NCBI GenBank assembly: GCA_013350335.1
Contig: CM023536.1
Location: 8,514,207 to 8,578,206, forward strand
Direction: 5' to 3'
From: Chimonanthus salicifolius
Taxonomy: Eukaryota > Streptophyta > Magnoliopsida > Laurales > Calycanthaceae
DNA: 64,000 nt
In this document: one piece after another, positions 45,422-58,900 of the stretch
How the letters are laid out: the number at the start of each line of letters is the position of its first letter
Position numbering within the stretch: position 1 is the stretch's first letter
Position numbers and translations under genes: made by a program
Notes under the pieces: model-generated
What the model was told of the DNA's origin: nothing
The model's database searches: none
The model's input: the letters and a program-made list of their open reading frames with translations, nothing else

Positions 45422-48400
45422 ATGGCCAAGAAGATGGGACAAAATGAAGCGAGCAGTAGCAAAAGCAGAAGCAGAGGAGAAAGCCTCGTCATTGATCATG
45501 GCCGTCGAAGGAGCTCTTGTGGATACTGCAAATCCAAAGAATTCACCAGCTTCGTCCATGGTTCGATTACCCTTTATACCCTTCTTATTATTCATTATTT
45601 TTCTTTTTTGTCGATTCACTTACTGCAATAAAAAAAAACATATTTTTATTTCTAATTTGTTTGAAGACTTGAATCCACAAACAAACTGAATGGCCCCCTT
45701 CTTTATTTCTGCTTAAATTTCATGGAAAATGATACCCCAATGCATGACACCGGTTTCTTTGAATCTATCAGTATATCTAATCCCCGTAGATAATTGATGG
45801 TGACAATTTACACATTTTACTTGATTGCTTGCTAAGAGAAGTTTAATCTTGGACAGATCTTGTGCGAATTTATGCCAGCATGACGCAATCTTCTCTTGTT
45901 ACTTCGGAAAATTATGAGCTTTTTTATGCGAGTGTTGGTGAATTTGATTTCTTTGATGTTGGATGTAGTCTTTGGGATGATTTTAGTGGTTTATACTGTT
46001 TGGAATGCATTTGGATGTACTCTTCTTGAGTACAATTTTGAATTTGTTGGTAAAAATGGATGGATGTTCACAGGCTGTCTTGCCTTCATTGCTGGTGCTC
46101 ATTGTTTTCTCTTTTGAAGTTTGAAAATTGGTGTTTTAAGTTCCTGGGGCTCACAATTCCTACGTTGCCCTAAAGAAACAGCAAGACTGATAGTTAATTC
46201 TACCAAAATATTGGAACTGGCCATGATTTATAGTATATTCAGAGATATCCTTAATTGTTGTCTTGTTTGTAGCTTTTGAATCTGTTGGCAAAACTGATGG
46301 CTGTTCATTGGCTTGCGTGATGTCACTACATTGACAATCATCGTGTTCTCTTTGGAGTGGTAAAGTTGGTTGGCGTCCATGATTTTCAACGTCATCTTTA
46401 GGACTGGTTTGGTTGCCTGAAATTCTTTAAATGGAATTATAATTGTATGGAATTTAAAGATTCTTCAAAGAATTCCATTTTTTGTGAAATTAGAATACTA
46501 GAGTGGAATTTTGAAATCACAAAGAATTCCAATTCAAGGGAAATTAAACCTCCATGCTTAAAGTGTTATTTTGGAATTCCAGATCCTGATTCACATTAGA
46601 TTATGGAGTTCCCAGATTTAGCTAATGATTCTAAGCCTACCAAGTGCAAAAGTGCTATTGCTCGGATTCTTCAAATTCAAGAATTAGCAAATTTATCTAA
46701 TTCTAGGATTTGTGGGATTATAATTCTGATGGAAGTTTTTTGACAAGCAGTTCCTACGATTTTATGTGGAATTTACAAAATGTTCTGAAGAAACCATGTA
46801 CAATGAAACCAGAGTCTTAAGAGTGAAAATTTCTAAATCCAACAGGATTTCTATGTCTGGGAATTGATAAATTCCCATCTGAAAGCTTTATTGTGGAATT
46901 AAATGGCTTCAACTCTAGATATAGATTCTAAAATTCCGACAGTTAATTTATATCTAGCAGAGACAAAGATGCTTTGTCAGGAATTCCAAAATTCCCAAAC
47001 AGCAAAATTTGCTTATTCCAGGGAATTATGAATGCTTCTATAATTATACACGATAACACTAGTAACCAAGAATTCTGCCAAAAATATTGCGACTATGATT
47101 TAGGGGAGATCTAAGGATGCCCTTACGTTATTGCTTTCTTTCTGGTTAGATTGGATTACTGGAATACTGGATCCGGGGATCTTAACTTGTTGATACCCCT
47201 GTTCAAAAGTTGCTAATCGGCACAATTCTTAGTCAAGTGTACTGGGATTGCCCAAATTATAGGACCAGGCCTTGTATTGACTTTTCACTAAGCTGAAATT
47301 GGAAACCAAATGCCTATTGACTTGACTCTTAACAACTTATCACTGTCAGCAATGATTTACAAACTTTTAAAGTACCTATTTCATGCAATTAAGTGTTCAC
47401 ATATTTGCATTCATTTGCACTTGACCATTATTGATTGTTTTCCTTTGGGTCTGATTTTGTAGGTTTATGGGCTCAGAGAATTACGGTTGATGACTACCAA
47501 GGTCTGTAGCTTTCAGCAATATACCGAAGTACTTCAAACTTAATTTTGACACTTGTTATTGTATCTAGATGACTATTGGAAAAAATGGCTGACCCTCATC
47601 TTCCTCCCAACAATCTTGGGAAGCTTGCAGGAAATCTTCTTTCTCCCTCTTTATTTCCAACATTCCTGATTCTTTTCATTTTCAAAAAAAAAAAAAGAGA
47701 GACAATTCCTGATTCTTTCCCCAAGCTTGAAATTTTATCCCTTTTCAGCAAATCAGGGAAAATAGTTGATAGTTTCATACCTGCTAGAGCCATATCAGGG
47801 AAACATCTGGTGTGACGATTAGCCCTTTTTTGTCACTGTTTGGAGATTATGGTGGGAGTGCAATAATCGTGTTTTAGAAATGAAGAGGAGAGCCTTCATA
47901 TGTTAGTCACAGTGTCAAAGCAAAACGTGCTGCTTGTGCCTCTACTTTTAAGGAGTTATAGGATTTTTCCATTTCAGTTATTTCTAGAGCCTAGAATGAG
48001 TTTATTGGTTTGATATAGTTTTTGTTTTTTCTTTATGCTCTCCCATTTCCCTTCTTTGAGTGGTGTTTTTGGTGCTTTTCCTTCTTATTAATCTTGCTTG
48101 TACAGTGGATTGGGTGTGGGATCTCCTTTTTTCTCTAGTTGCCTGTATCATCCTTTTTTTTTTTTTTTTTTATGTTTTTTGGTGCACTTCTTTTGCCCTT
48201 TACGAAGTAAAGTTACCTCTTAAAGAAAGGGTTCAATATATAATTTCAAACTATGTAATGAATATGTTCATTTATCGAAACCAAAAAAGATTGCAGTATA
48301 AGATATGTACTGACCTAAAACAACCAATAAAAAAACATAAATTACAAAAAAAGATAGAAAGAAATCTCGTCTCTCAACTTGATTTTGTCAAAAAATCAAC

Positions 48401-49873
48401 AACATTGTTGGCAAAGCACCTTACTTGCTTGAAGTAAATCTGGCTTTCTATGCTGGGCTTAATGATTTCTCTTTTTTTTTTTTTTTTGAGCGGTAAAGAA
48501 GAAATTTCATTAAAAAGAAGAATAGATACAAACAAAAGCAAAAGAAAAAGAACAATAAGGCCTAAGAGGGTTAGGCCCAAGAAAAACAACAAAGCAACAA
48601 CAAGAGAACAATTCCAGAATGATTTCTCTTGTGATTGTTAGTAATCTCCAGAGAGGCTTTTCTTCCCCCCAGCCTAGGCTATTGAATCCCTTTCAATTAT
48701 TAACCTTCCACGATCATGCCTCATCCACTGTTGACAGCTTGATCTATTGCCAAAAATTCTGCCTCATCTCAGCTCTTGACTCCATTTGGAGCTGAAAAAC
48801 ACATCTTCATTAGACCCTTGTCATCATGAATTATGGGACCCAGTTTTTTCCCTTGCTGCTCTTTTCACATTAAATTTAAAAAACCCTTCCCCCCCGTTCA
48901 CCCATCTCTGAACTATTTTCTTCTTGATCCTTCTTCTTCGCGTGACTTCCTTTCACCCCCTTATAAAATCATCAAAGCTGACGCCTTTGAATTCCTTTTC
49001 AACCATCAATCATAAGACCAAAATGGTTGGCATTCTCAAAGATGTCTGTTGGCTTCTCTTTCATCTCAAATATAGAGATGAATCTTTTTTTTCTTTTTTA
49101 AGTTCAGAGTTGAATCTACAACCAACAGTGGTGTCAAATAATCTTGTTAGAATTGGAAGGTTTGGTTGTTAGGGATGTTCTTGAGATGGAGTATTCTTGT
49201 ATTTGTGTGGAAAATTTTATGTTAAGTTGCTTGCATGCAGCAATGTATTTGTTATATGGATTCTTTTAAATGAGTGATGTGCATGTCAAACATGTCTGTC
49301 TCAAATTCTTCATGGATTTTTCTATACTATCTTCACATTGTTTTCCAAGATTACAATGTATTGAAACAGTTATTCTTCTTTTAAAATCATACCAAAATAG
49401 TGAAATATTTCTTGATTGCTTTGAATTAAATTCATGCATTATCAATTTTCTCACTTGTCTTTTTTATTTTAAAAGGGAATATTTATTTTAATTTGTTCAA
49501 ATATATGATGAATCTACAAATCTTATGTTTTTAGGATCTGCTTAAGCAGACACCCTGTACTCATGTTGGATTTCAACATGTTAACTTGTATCCTTTAACT
49601 TGGGCATAATGCATGCATGAATATGTTTTTAAATCATGACAAGCGAGCTAATAGAAGAGTTGGTGTTTCCAGAAGTCTGTCTCTCCCTCTCTCTCTGGAA
49701 ATATTCAAATTCTGCAATAAAGTTTTGTGGCTCTCTCTCTCTCTCTGGAAATATTCAAATTCTGCAATGAAGTTTTGTGGCTCTCCCTCTCTCTCTCTGG
49801 AAATATTCAAATTCTCCAATAAAGTTTTGTGGCTCTCTCTCTCTGAACATATTCAAATTCTGCAATAAAGTTT

Positions 49874-49933
<60 letters not shown>

Positions 49934-52900
49934 GATATATTCAAATTCTGCAATAAAGTTTTCTGGGGTTAGTGTGCCTTTTTGTTCATCATATTGGTTT
50001 TTATCTGTTATTTGTATTAAAAAAAAAAAACAGAAAGTACCAACTCCTATTGGCCATAATTTTTTCCTCCATAATTTTTGTCAATTAGTGAAGAGTGCCC
50101 ATGTCAAGTTTTTATTCTGATCTTTTAGCGCGTATTTTGTGTTTTAACTTCGGTTGCTTGTTGGTTAAATGCACAGCTTTGGTGCTTTAATTATTATTTT
50201 GCAACATAGATGTTACTTGTGAGATCCTTTGTTTGACTTCTATTATAGTTATTTTTGAACGTTGTGTGTTCTATGTATATATGGTAGATCTTCTTGATCG
50301 TGGTTGGAGGAGATCTGGATCATTTCTTTACAAACCTGAGATGGAAAAGACGTGCTGCCCCTCATATACCATCCGTCTTAATGTGAATAATTTTGTTCCA
50401 TCAAAGGAGCAAATTCGCATATCAAGACGAATGCAAAGGTATCTTTGGGTCACTTTAACCATTTGGATAATTTCTACTTCCCATCAACTTTATTCCTTTA
50501 TTTTTTCCTCAAAATGTTTATGATTGTTAAAAGGATTGTGTTACTGAAGATTCTATTAAGTCATAATGTCATATATAGGGTTCAGATACTAGTCATGTGG
50601 AATTCTGGGATAAATCGACTTTGAAGACTGATATTGCTGGTGTTTTACTGTGTAGGTATTTAGATGGAACATACGATGTGAAAAAACCAGGCCAGGTTAA
50701 TGAGTCTTCAAGTGCAATGGATGAACAATTAGTGAGAAGAGAATCTTCTGCTGATAATATTAACGAGAAAGATAAGACAGAAGAATATTTTCATTACTTA
50801 TCGAACAAAATTGATAATATAATAAGCTTATGTGTTCAAAGGGGTGAGTTTCCTTCAATTCAACTTCCGAAGGCTGTAGTAAAAAGGGTGACACCACAAG
50901 CGAAGAAGAAGCTGCATGAAATATCTGGAGATCTGTTGTACACAAGCAACATCTCATTCCAAATTGCAGCAGCCTTAAGACGATCAGCATCATCTAAAGA
51001 TGATTTATTAAGAAATGGGCAGCCTTTAGAGCTGTCCCAGAAAACAATTGCAGAGAGACTGGCATCTGTATTAGATCAGGAGGGAGAACTTTCTGGTCTG
51101 TCAATCCAGGCTTGCAATGGGCACCTTAATTTCTATTCATCTATACTTGAAAATGCTTCAGCTGAAGTACCTGTTGCTGTCAATGCTTCTAGCCAATCTA
51201 ATAAGCTTATTAGTGAAGCTAGTACCAAACATGAAAGCATGCTTACAGACCATGCAATTCCTCCACGAAAAAGGCAAAGACTTGAGATCCGAATGAAATG
51301 CTCAAGCTTTGACCCGGAAGAATATGCTTTGTATAGAAGATACCAAATTCAAGTGCATAATGATAAGCCAGATGAAGTAATGGAAAGCTCATACAGAAGA
51401 TTTTTAGTGGATACTCCCTTGACATATGTTCCTCCATCTGGTGATAACACAGTTCCACCATGTGGATTTGGCTCTTTCCATCAGCAGTATGTCGTTGATG
51501 GGAAGCTTGTTGCAGTTGGTGTGGTGGATATCCTTCCAAGATGTTTGTCAAGCAAATATTTATTCTGGGACCCTGACCTTGCTGCTTTATCACTTGGGAA
51601 GTACTCAGCTCTGCAAGAGATCAGTTGGGTTCGGGAGAACCATCTCCGTTGTCCAAGCCTCCAATACTATTATCTTGGTTATTATATCCACTCCTGCAGC
51701 AAAATGAGATACAAAGCTGCATACCGTCCATCTGAACTTCTATGCCCTCTTCGCTACCAGTAAGTTTCCATTCCTTTGATAACTACAAGTAACTAAGTAA
51801 GCTATCTGAAGATTTGAAAATTTGCCTTGGATGCTAAACATTTCTCTAGAGCTTCTAAACAGGTAAGAAGAATTTTATAATAGTTTTATTTCAAAGGTCT
51901 ATGTTCAGTAATAGTCATGGAACTAGAAAAGCCGACCCCATATAGATGGGATTTTGGTATGATGATGATTTTCAGTAACAGTCAAGTTCCTGTAATCCAA
52001 TTTGTACGTTTGTAGTACCTACACAACTTCAGATCAAATACATGCATGAACACTTCTTCTTCTTCTTCTTTTTCATTTGAAATTGAAGTAATAAACATGT
52101 TTTTTCACCTACAACCACAGCTTTCAAATCAAGACCAGGATTGAGACAATTGATTGGGCGGGATAAACCAAGTGTCCTTGGTGGGTCAACTAGGCTGGCT
52201 AGATATATATTTTTTTAAATTTTTTTCACTAGGTCTTGTTTGGTAGTGAGTTGGTTGGGTAGTTGATGTGACAACTCAACCATGTGATTTCGTTCATTTT
52301 TTATATAAATAATTTTTACTAAATCCATATAACCTAATACGATAAAATAGAAACCGCTAAAAAGTTATTTAAGTATAGAATCAATAACGCAACAAAAGTG
52401 AAGTCATTATAGAGAAACTGTTTAGTTTATAACCAAATTGCCGAAGTCAATGACATAACGTCGTAAAATCATTCATAAGTTAATAAACATCACAAAATTC
52501 TTAGAACTCCATCACTCAAATTCCAGTTTCTAGTAAGTAATAATCAATTATATTATGTAAGGTCATTTTTTTTTTTCAATCAAATGATTCCATCTTAAAT
52601 CGGTCAACTCGGCCTTGACCTGGTTGTTAAGTACTCAATTCTATCCAACTTGAACTAGTTAGATCAAAACTCAGTTTCACCTAGTTTGACCTACCCAATG
52701 ACTTGGTTGGGTTGACTAGGAACCTGGCCTAGTTTGAAACTATTGTTGCATATGGTCAGCACCTTCCGATTGAGCTATAAGTAGACCTGGCAAAATTTGG
52801 CCCAACCCGATTATTTCATCAAACCCAAACATTTTAAATGGTTATGCGTTTAAAGTTTTGTGACCCGAACCCAAAATAGACCTGAACCGACTAACCCATT

Positions 52901-55900
52901 TAATAAAAAAGTAATGGGTGAAGAGTTGTTGATCCAAACCCGAAAGCGACCCGACTCAACTGACCCATTGCCAAGTCTACCTTGAATTCAACCTGGCAAA
53001 ATTTGACCCGACACCCGAACTGAACCCGAGTATTTAAAATGGACATGGGTTTAAAATTTTGTAACCCGAACTCAAAATAAACTTGAACCGAGTAACCCAT
53101 TTAACAAACAAGTAATGGGTTGAAAATAGTTGAGTCGAACCCAAATATGACCCTACCCAGAACTGATCCGACCCGACCCGACCCATTGCCAGGTCTAGCT
53201 ATGAGCTTTTTCAATGAGATCTGGTCTAGTAAACGCCCCTGCTAACTTGGGGTCCTTTGACATGGTATGTAGGGGGTAGGTGCCATTCTATGACATGGAC
53301 AAAGTGATGAATGGATGAGACATTATGTACACTTACCATATTGTTCCAAGTATATCAAATTATCTTTTTTTTTTAAACATTAACTGCGAAATTCCATTAA
53401 AATAAGAGAGGTACAAAGGAGAGACTTGAGTATAGGAGGAGTATACTCAGGTCGACAAAGAACAACAATAAAATAATAAAAAACCAAAGCAAGAGAAGGG
53501 AAATACAGCAAATAAATATACACAAATGCCACCCCTATAACAAAACCCTTAATCCCCAATGTTTGCCAAATGAAAAAACTCCAAAGCCGGTGATTGTAGA
53601 TTAACACCAGCTTTCGCCAAGCAATCTGCAATACAATTTGCTGAGCGCGGTGTATGAATGAAGGTGATGTTACCCATATTACATAGGCTCCAAATGTCCT
53701 TAGCAATACAGACCAACCTCCAGGGGGGGATTTCCTATTACTAGCCCAGGAGATAGCATTAGACAAGTCACCTTCAATAATGAGATTACCACCCCTAAAC
53801 TTGGATCAGATCTGAAGTGCTCTTCTAATAGCTCTCAATTCAGCCTCATTTGACTCCATTAACCCTACTGATTTAGAAAAGGTTGGCAACATTCTGCCCC
53901 TATCGTCATGTAGCACACCCCCAATTCCAGCCGGCCCTGGCTTTCCCCTGGCAGCACCATCAACATTGAATTTAAAAGAACTTATGGGAGGCGTCCCCCA
54001 CTTAATTGATCGCTTGCTATCTCTACCAACCCTTCGCATACATCCATCCCATGACAAATAGAAATCCTCTGGAGCTAAACCTTGAAATTCTTTACAAACC
54101 GACAACCAACCAATCATATGCCATTTCGCCCTTTCAAAGACATCCCTAGGGTTCCCTCTCTTACCCTCAAAGATCCTTCCATTACTCTCTTTCCAGATTG
54201 CCCAAAAGACCGCAAACGGGACAATTTTCCAGGCCACCTTAAGTCTACCCTTAAAGGGGCTGCCCATCCAGGCCACCACTAAATCCTCCACTCCATTTCC
54301 GAAAACCCACGAACTCCCAAACAAGCACAGAAACAAATACCACACAACCCCTGTATAATGACATTTGCATAATAAATGATCCACAGACTCCTCTTCAACC
54401 TCACATAAAGTATAAATTGTCGACGTCTCCTTTGGTATAGCATGCCTTCTCCTAAGATTGCACCTCACAAGAATTTTTTTTTTTTTTTTTTAACACCGAC
54501 CACACAAAGAATTGGATTCTAGGGAGAATCTTGTTATTCCAGGACAGATTGCAGATGGGAGGAGAGATGGAATTCGCTGAATATGCAGACCGTAAGATTG
54601 ATTTTACTGAAAAAGACTCAGACGGTTCTAAGGACCAAACCCACTTGTCCTCTTCCTCTAACCACAACCTTGTATCCCTAAGAATCCCAATCAACTCTTG
54701 GTGGGAGGCCAACTCAAATTCCCGAAGGGTTCTTCTAAAGGGAATGTTCCATTGTGGTGCACCATTGATCTCTCTGTAATAATCACTGACAAGAGATACC
54801 CGATTAAGAGCCATCCTATAAAGTCTGGGAAACACTAACATTAACGGACTCTCTCCCACCCAGATATTTTTCCAAAACAACACCCTCAAACCATTGCCTA
54901 CCTGCAGTCTTGTCCCTCTAAGGGGCGTTTCCCCAATCTTTCCTTCTCCCTTTCCAATTTTCATTAAGGCTTTCACTACGGGTGATCCATCTCTAACCGC
55001 TCTACTACCTAACCTCCATTCTCCGATGTCTTCCACGCCATATTCACTGACAAAACCTTCCTCCAAAGAGCCTCTTTCTCCAACTCAAATCTCCACAACC
55101 ATTTGCTTAGGAGGGCGTGGTTCCTATCTATGATGTTGTACAACCCCAACCCACCATTCTCCCTCGTGTCCCTAGTCTCTTCCCAATTTACTAGGTGAAT
55201 TTTTCTCTTATTTTTAGTTCCTTCTCAAAGGAAGTCTCTTTGAATTTTCTCCAACTTCTTTGCCACCCCTTTAGGTATTTCAAACAATGAGAGATAGTAA
55301 GTGGGCAGATTCATCAGACTTGATTTAATTAGAGTTAATCTACTCTCGGTTGAGAGGTAAGACTTGCTCCGAGCATTCAATTTTTTCGAAATCCTTTCTA
55401 GAACCGGTTCCCAAAACACTTTTGATCTCGGATTCCCACCAATTGGAAGACCAAGATATATAAAAGGAATCTTGCCGACACCACACCCTATTTCCCTTGC
55501 CATCCCCTCGAGTTCCTCCCCCTCGATCCCCAAACCCATGATGCTACTCTTCCCTAGATTTATACTCAACCCTGATTCAAGCTCAAAGCATCTTAGGACT
55601 GCTCTTACCCCAAATAACTCCTCGCGGGACGCTTCACAAAACAACAATGTATCATCTGCAAACTGTAAGTGACTTATTGCTCGATTGCCTAGTAAGATCT
55701 CCAATCCTTTAATGATATTTGACTGTTTGGCCCGATTCATAAGTCTATTAAGTGCTTCAGCTACCAAAGTGAAGAGAAATGGGGATAAAGGGTCTCCCTG
55801 ACGTAAGCCTCTGGTAGCGCAAATTGGTTCTGTGGGTGAACCATTCACTAAGATGGAGTAGGACGACTCTTGAACACAAGCCCTCAACCACCTCCTCCAT

Positions 55901-58900
55901 CTAGTGCCAAAATCCATTCTCCAGAAAAGATAGTCTACAAATTCCCATCTAACATGATCATAAGCCTTTTCCATGTCCAGTTTTAATAACACACCCCTTA
56001 GATCATCTTTACGTTTCATGTGGATAAGTTCATTCGCTATCAACACCCCATCTAGAATCTGTCTTGCTGCAATAAAAGCCCTTGCACTTCCCCGATCAAC
56101 CCTCCTAGGACTGAACTAAGCCTCGCAGCTAAAACCTTGGCCAGTAACTTATACACGCACCCAACTAGGCTTATCGGTCTATAGTGAGATAGTTCTGAAG
56201 CTCCTTCCTTCTTGGGGATTAAGGCTACCAAGCAATGTTTAAGGCCTCGTTTAGAATCCCTCTTCTATGAAATTCCCTAAAGAATCTTAGGAAATCCTCC
56301 TTGATGATATCCCAGCAGCTCCTAAGGAATTTAAAATTGAATCCATCGGGACCCGGAGCTTTATCCCCATCTACGCTACGAAGCGCCTCCAACACCTCGA
56401 TCTCCTCAAACTCTCTTTCTAACCATGATACCTTATCTGACGTAAGAGAGCTAAAGTTAACCCCCTCAAGAAGTGGATAGCTAAATTCCTTCCAATCACC
56501 CAACACATTCCTCCCAACACGACGTACTGATCTAGGGTTAGAAGCAGTAATCTCCTCTCTAGATAAATCAGTCTCAGATCTCCCACTAGATCTAGGCAAC
56601 ACACCCCTAGGGGAATGGAAAGCATTAGTAGGGATATAATGAGAAAGTGCAAAAGATTGGGTATCACCTAGAGCTATACGATTGACGATGGATGTTGGAC
56701 GAAGATCATGAACTGTAGCGGGCTCCTGTAGATGAACAGAATGCAAACTCTCTCCTCCCTCGCTGTGAAACACCGCAGAAAATGACAGTGGGTGAGTATG
56801 CCGATGAGCCAAATATGCTGCTGCTCCTAGCGGATGATGATGAAAGTGCCAAGAGGATTGCTACTAGAAAGGTATGTGATGCAAAAGAGCCTCCACCTGG
56901 GACATCGCCAGAGCTCTAGACTGAAAAGGGTAAGAAGCATACCCCAACTCGACAGAGCCAGGGCTAAGCTGTGTATAACTGTAAGGAGTAAAATACAAAT
57001 GAGACAAGGATAAAGGAGCACCTGCAGGAGGAGAGATCCTGGCAATCGGATCCGAAGGATAAGGCAAAGCATGGGGCTATGAATCAGGCTCAGTTGCAGG
57101 CACTGTAGTTGGAGGCATTGTGATCCTTCTGGACAGATTACTATCACTAAATGGGGCAAAAATGGAAGTAAAGTGATCCTTAACTGCTGCTCTAATATCA
57201 TTTTTCCTATCCAGCCTCCTCCCATTGACCACAACTGATCTCAGCGTATTTACCATAGCCCTTGCTTTAGCCATCCGATGGAAAAAATTTGTGTTTCTGT
57301 CCCCTTCTTTCAACCAAGTTGCCCTCGACTTCTGTTTCCATTCCACTTCCTCCCTCCTCAGAAGGCTCCAGAGCTTTGACATACAACCTTGTTTCTCCAA
57401 AAATCCCCCCTCTAACAAGTCTCTTTCTTCATCCAAGCTTTCCCAATCCCCAAGTAACTCCGAAACATGATCCTTCTCCTCAACTATGCCCATCTCCTCT
57501 TTGCACCACTCTTTTATCTTTGGCTTTAACAATGTCAATATTCTTTGCAAACAGAAACCAGCCCACCCTTCCACTTCAAATGAGTTCCACCATTCCTTCA
57601 TTTTTTTAAGAACTCCTTATGATCCAAGCAAGCATTATTGAAGCGGAATGTCTTAGGTCCCCAGTCTTCCTCCTCCATATTAAGAAGAATCGGCCTATGA
57701 TCTGAGACAGGCCTTCTAAGTTTAACTTGCATACCACCATTGAATATTTCTTCCCATTCAACTGATACTAAGAACCTGTCTAATCTGCTCATAAAGGGAC
57801 TTTGCGATCCATTTGACCATGTGAATCTACCACCCATCAATGGATAGTCAATCAGTTGGCAAGAGTTGATGCAATCTGAGAATTCCTTTGAGTATCTCAC
57901 CGTGCGGCCCCTTCTCTCAGAAGGAAAATGTACCGCGTTAAAGTCACCACCTATACACCACGGTCCAGACCATCTGTTCTTCAGCTGATGAATTTCTTCC
58001 CAAAATTGTATCTTTTCCGCCTCCACCGGCTGTGGGCCATAAACATTAGTAATCAACACTTCAACATCTTCATCAATCAACTTCCCTTTTACAGAGAGAG
58101 TTCTATTACCCACGATTGACTCTATTGCCTCAAACACTTCAGACTTCCAGAGTATGATGAGACCACCCGAACTTCCCACAATTGGTTTAGCACTCCAAGA
58201 TGTTGATCTAACTCCCCAAACTTCTCTAATATCCTTACTAGTAACCTCTTCTCTTTTTGATTCTTGGATCAAAACCAAATCTGCTCGATTCTTTCTGAGT
58301 ATCCCGCGGATGGCCCTCCTTTTTAGCCGAAGGCCAAGGCCTCTCACACTCCAAGAGATTGCTTTCATTGGTAAACCTTCTTCTTCCCCTGGAGTATATC
58401 AAATTATCTAACCCTTGTTTTTTGAGCATAGGAGTTAAATTGCTAGAACAGACAAACATCAAACACTGTATATATTGAAGGCCTATTCATTTAAAATTTG
58501 CAATAAGATTATTTTGGCACCAAAGAAAGAAGATTGGATTCACATAGAAAAATTCATCTCATTGAGGTGACCATCCAAAATTGACGATCCATTTATTTAT
58601 GATGTGTATTTTGGCATATGGAATTGTTCATGGTGGGATTGATAGATTGAATGTTTTTTGAGCCCTAGGATTCCAGACGAATATCTGAAATTCTGCAGAG
58701 AAACTATGGATGCCGCTGGATCGACACATTTCAAGTTAGATTCGAGATTCCATTGAAAAACCCCCAAATGTGGAACCCTAGACTGCGGTATTGGACAATT
58801 TCCCTATAGGATAATCCTAGGGCTCATATATATGATGAATATATAGAGGAATTCCACAATTTAATTGCATGTAATAATATGGTTGAACTAGAAGAGCAGA

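Larger units (their letters stand above)
53366..58392 (-). mobile_element. LINE (L1-type, RNase H-bearing), 5.03 kb, perfect 17-bp TSD
   Basis: AGTATATCAAATTATCT occurs at 53349-53365 and 58393-58409. The insertion is on the minus strand, ending in an A-run at the low-coordinate side, preceded by CTTATTTTAATGGAATTTCG. In order it holds endonuclease, linker, reverse transcriptase, zf-RVT and RNase H, i.e. ORF2 in full. ORF1 is missing, because the copy starts only 24 bases before the ORF2 ATG. Several frame shifts break ORF2, including an A-run of 18 or more at 54474-54493. It sits in ATE1 intron 4, opposite to the gene. Confidence 0.93.

Noticed and set aside
45896..46117. Hydrophobic 73-residue frame in ATE1 intron 1
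   Set aside because: A short frame with membrane-like composition from T-rich DNA. It has no homology and lies inside an intron.
46398..47110. GGAATTCC-rich block as a bounded MITE
   Set aside because: Word usage is suggestive, but neither inverted ends nor a target duplication could be found.
49617..49868. Repeat-containing frames on both strands
   Set aside because: They are produced by the minisatellite unit length and its CT runs, not by a gene.
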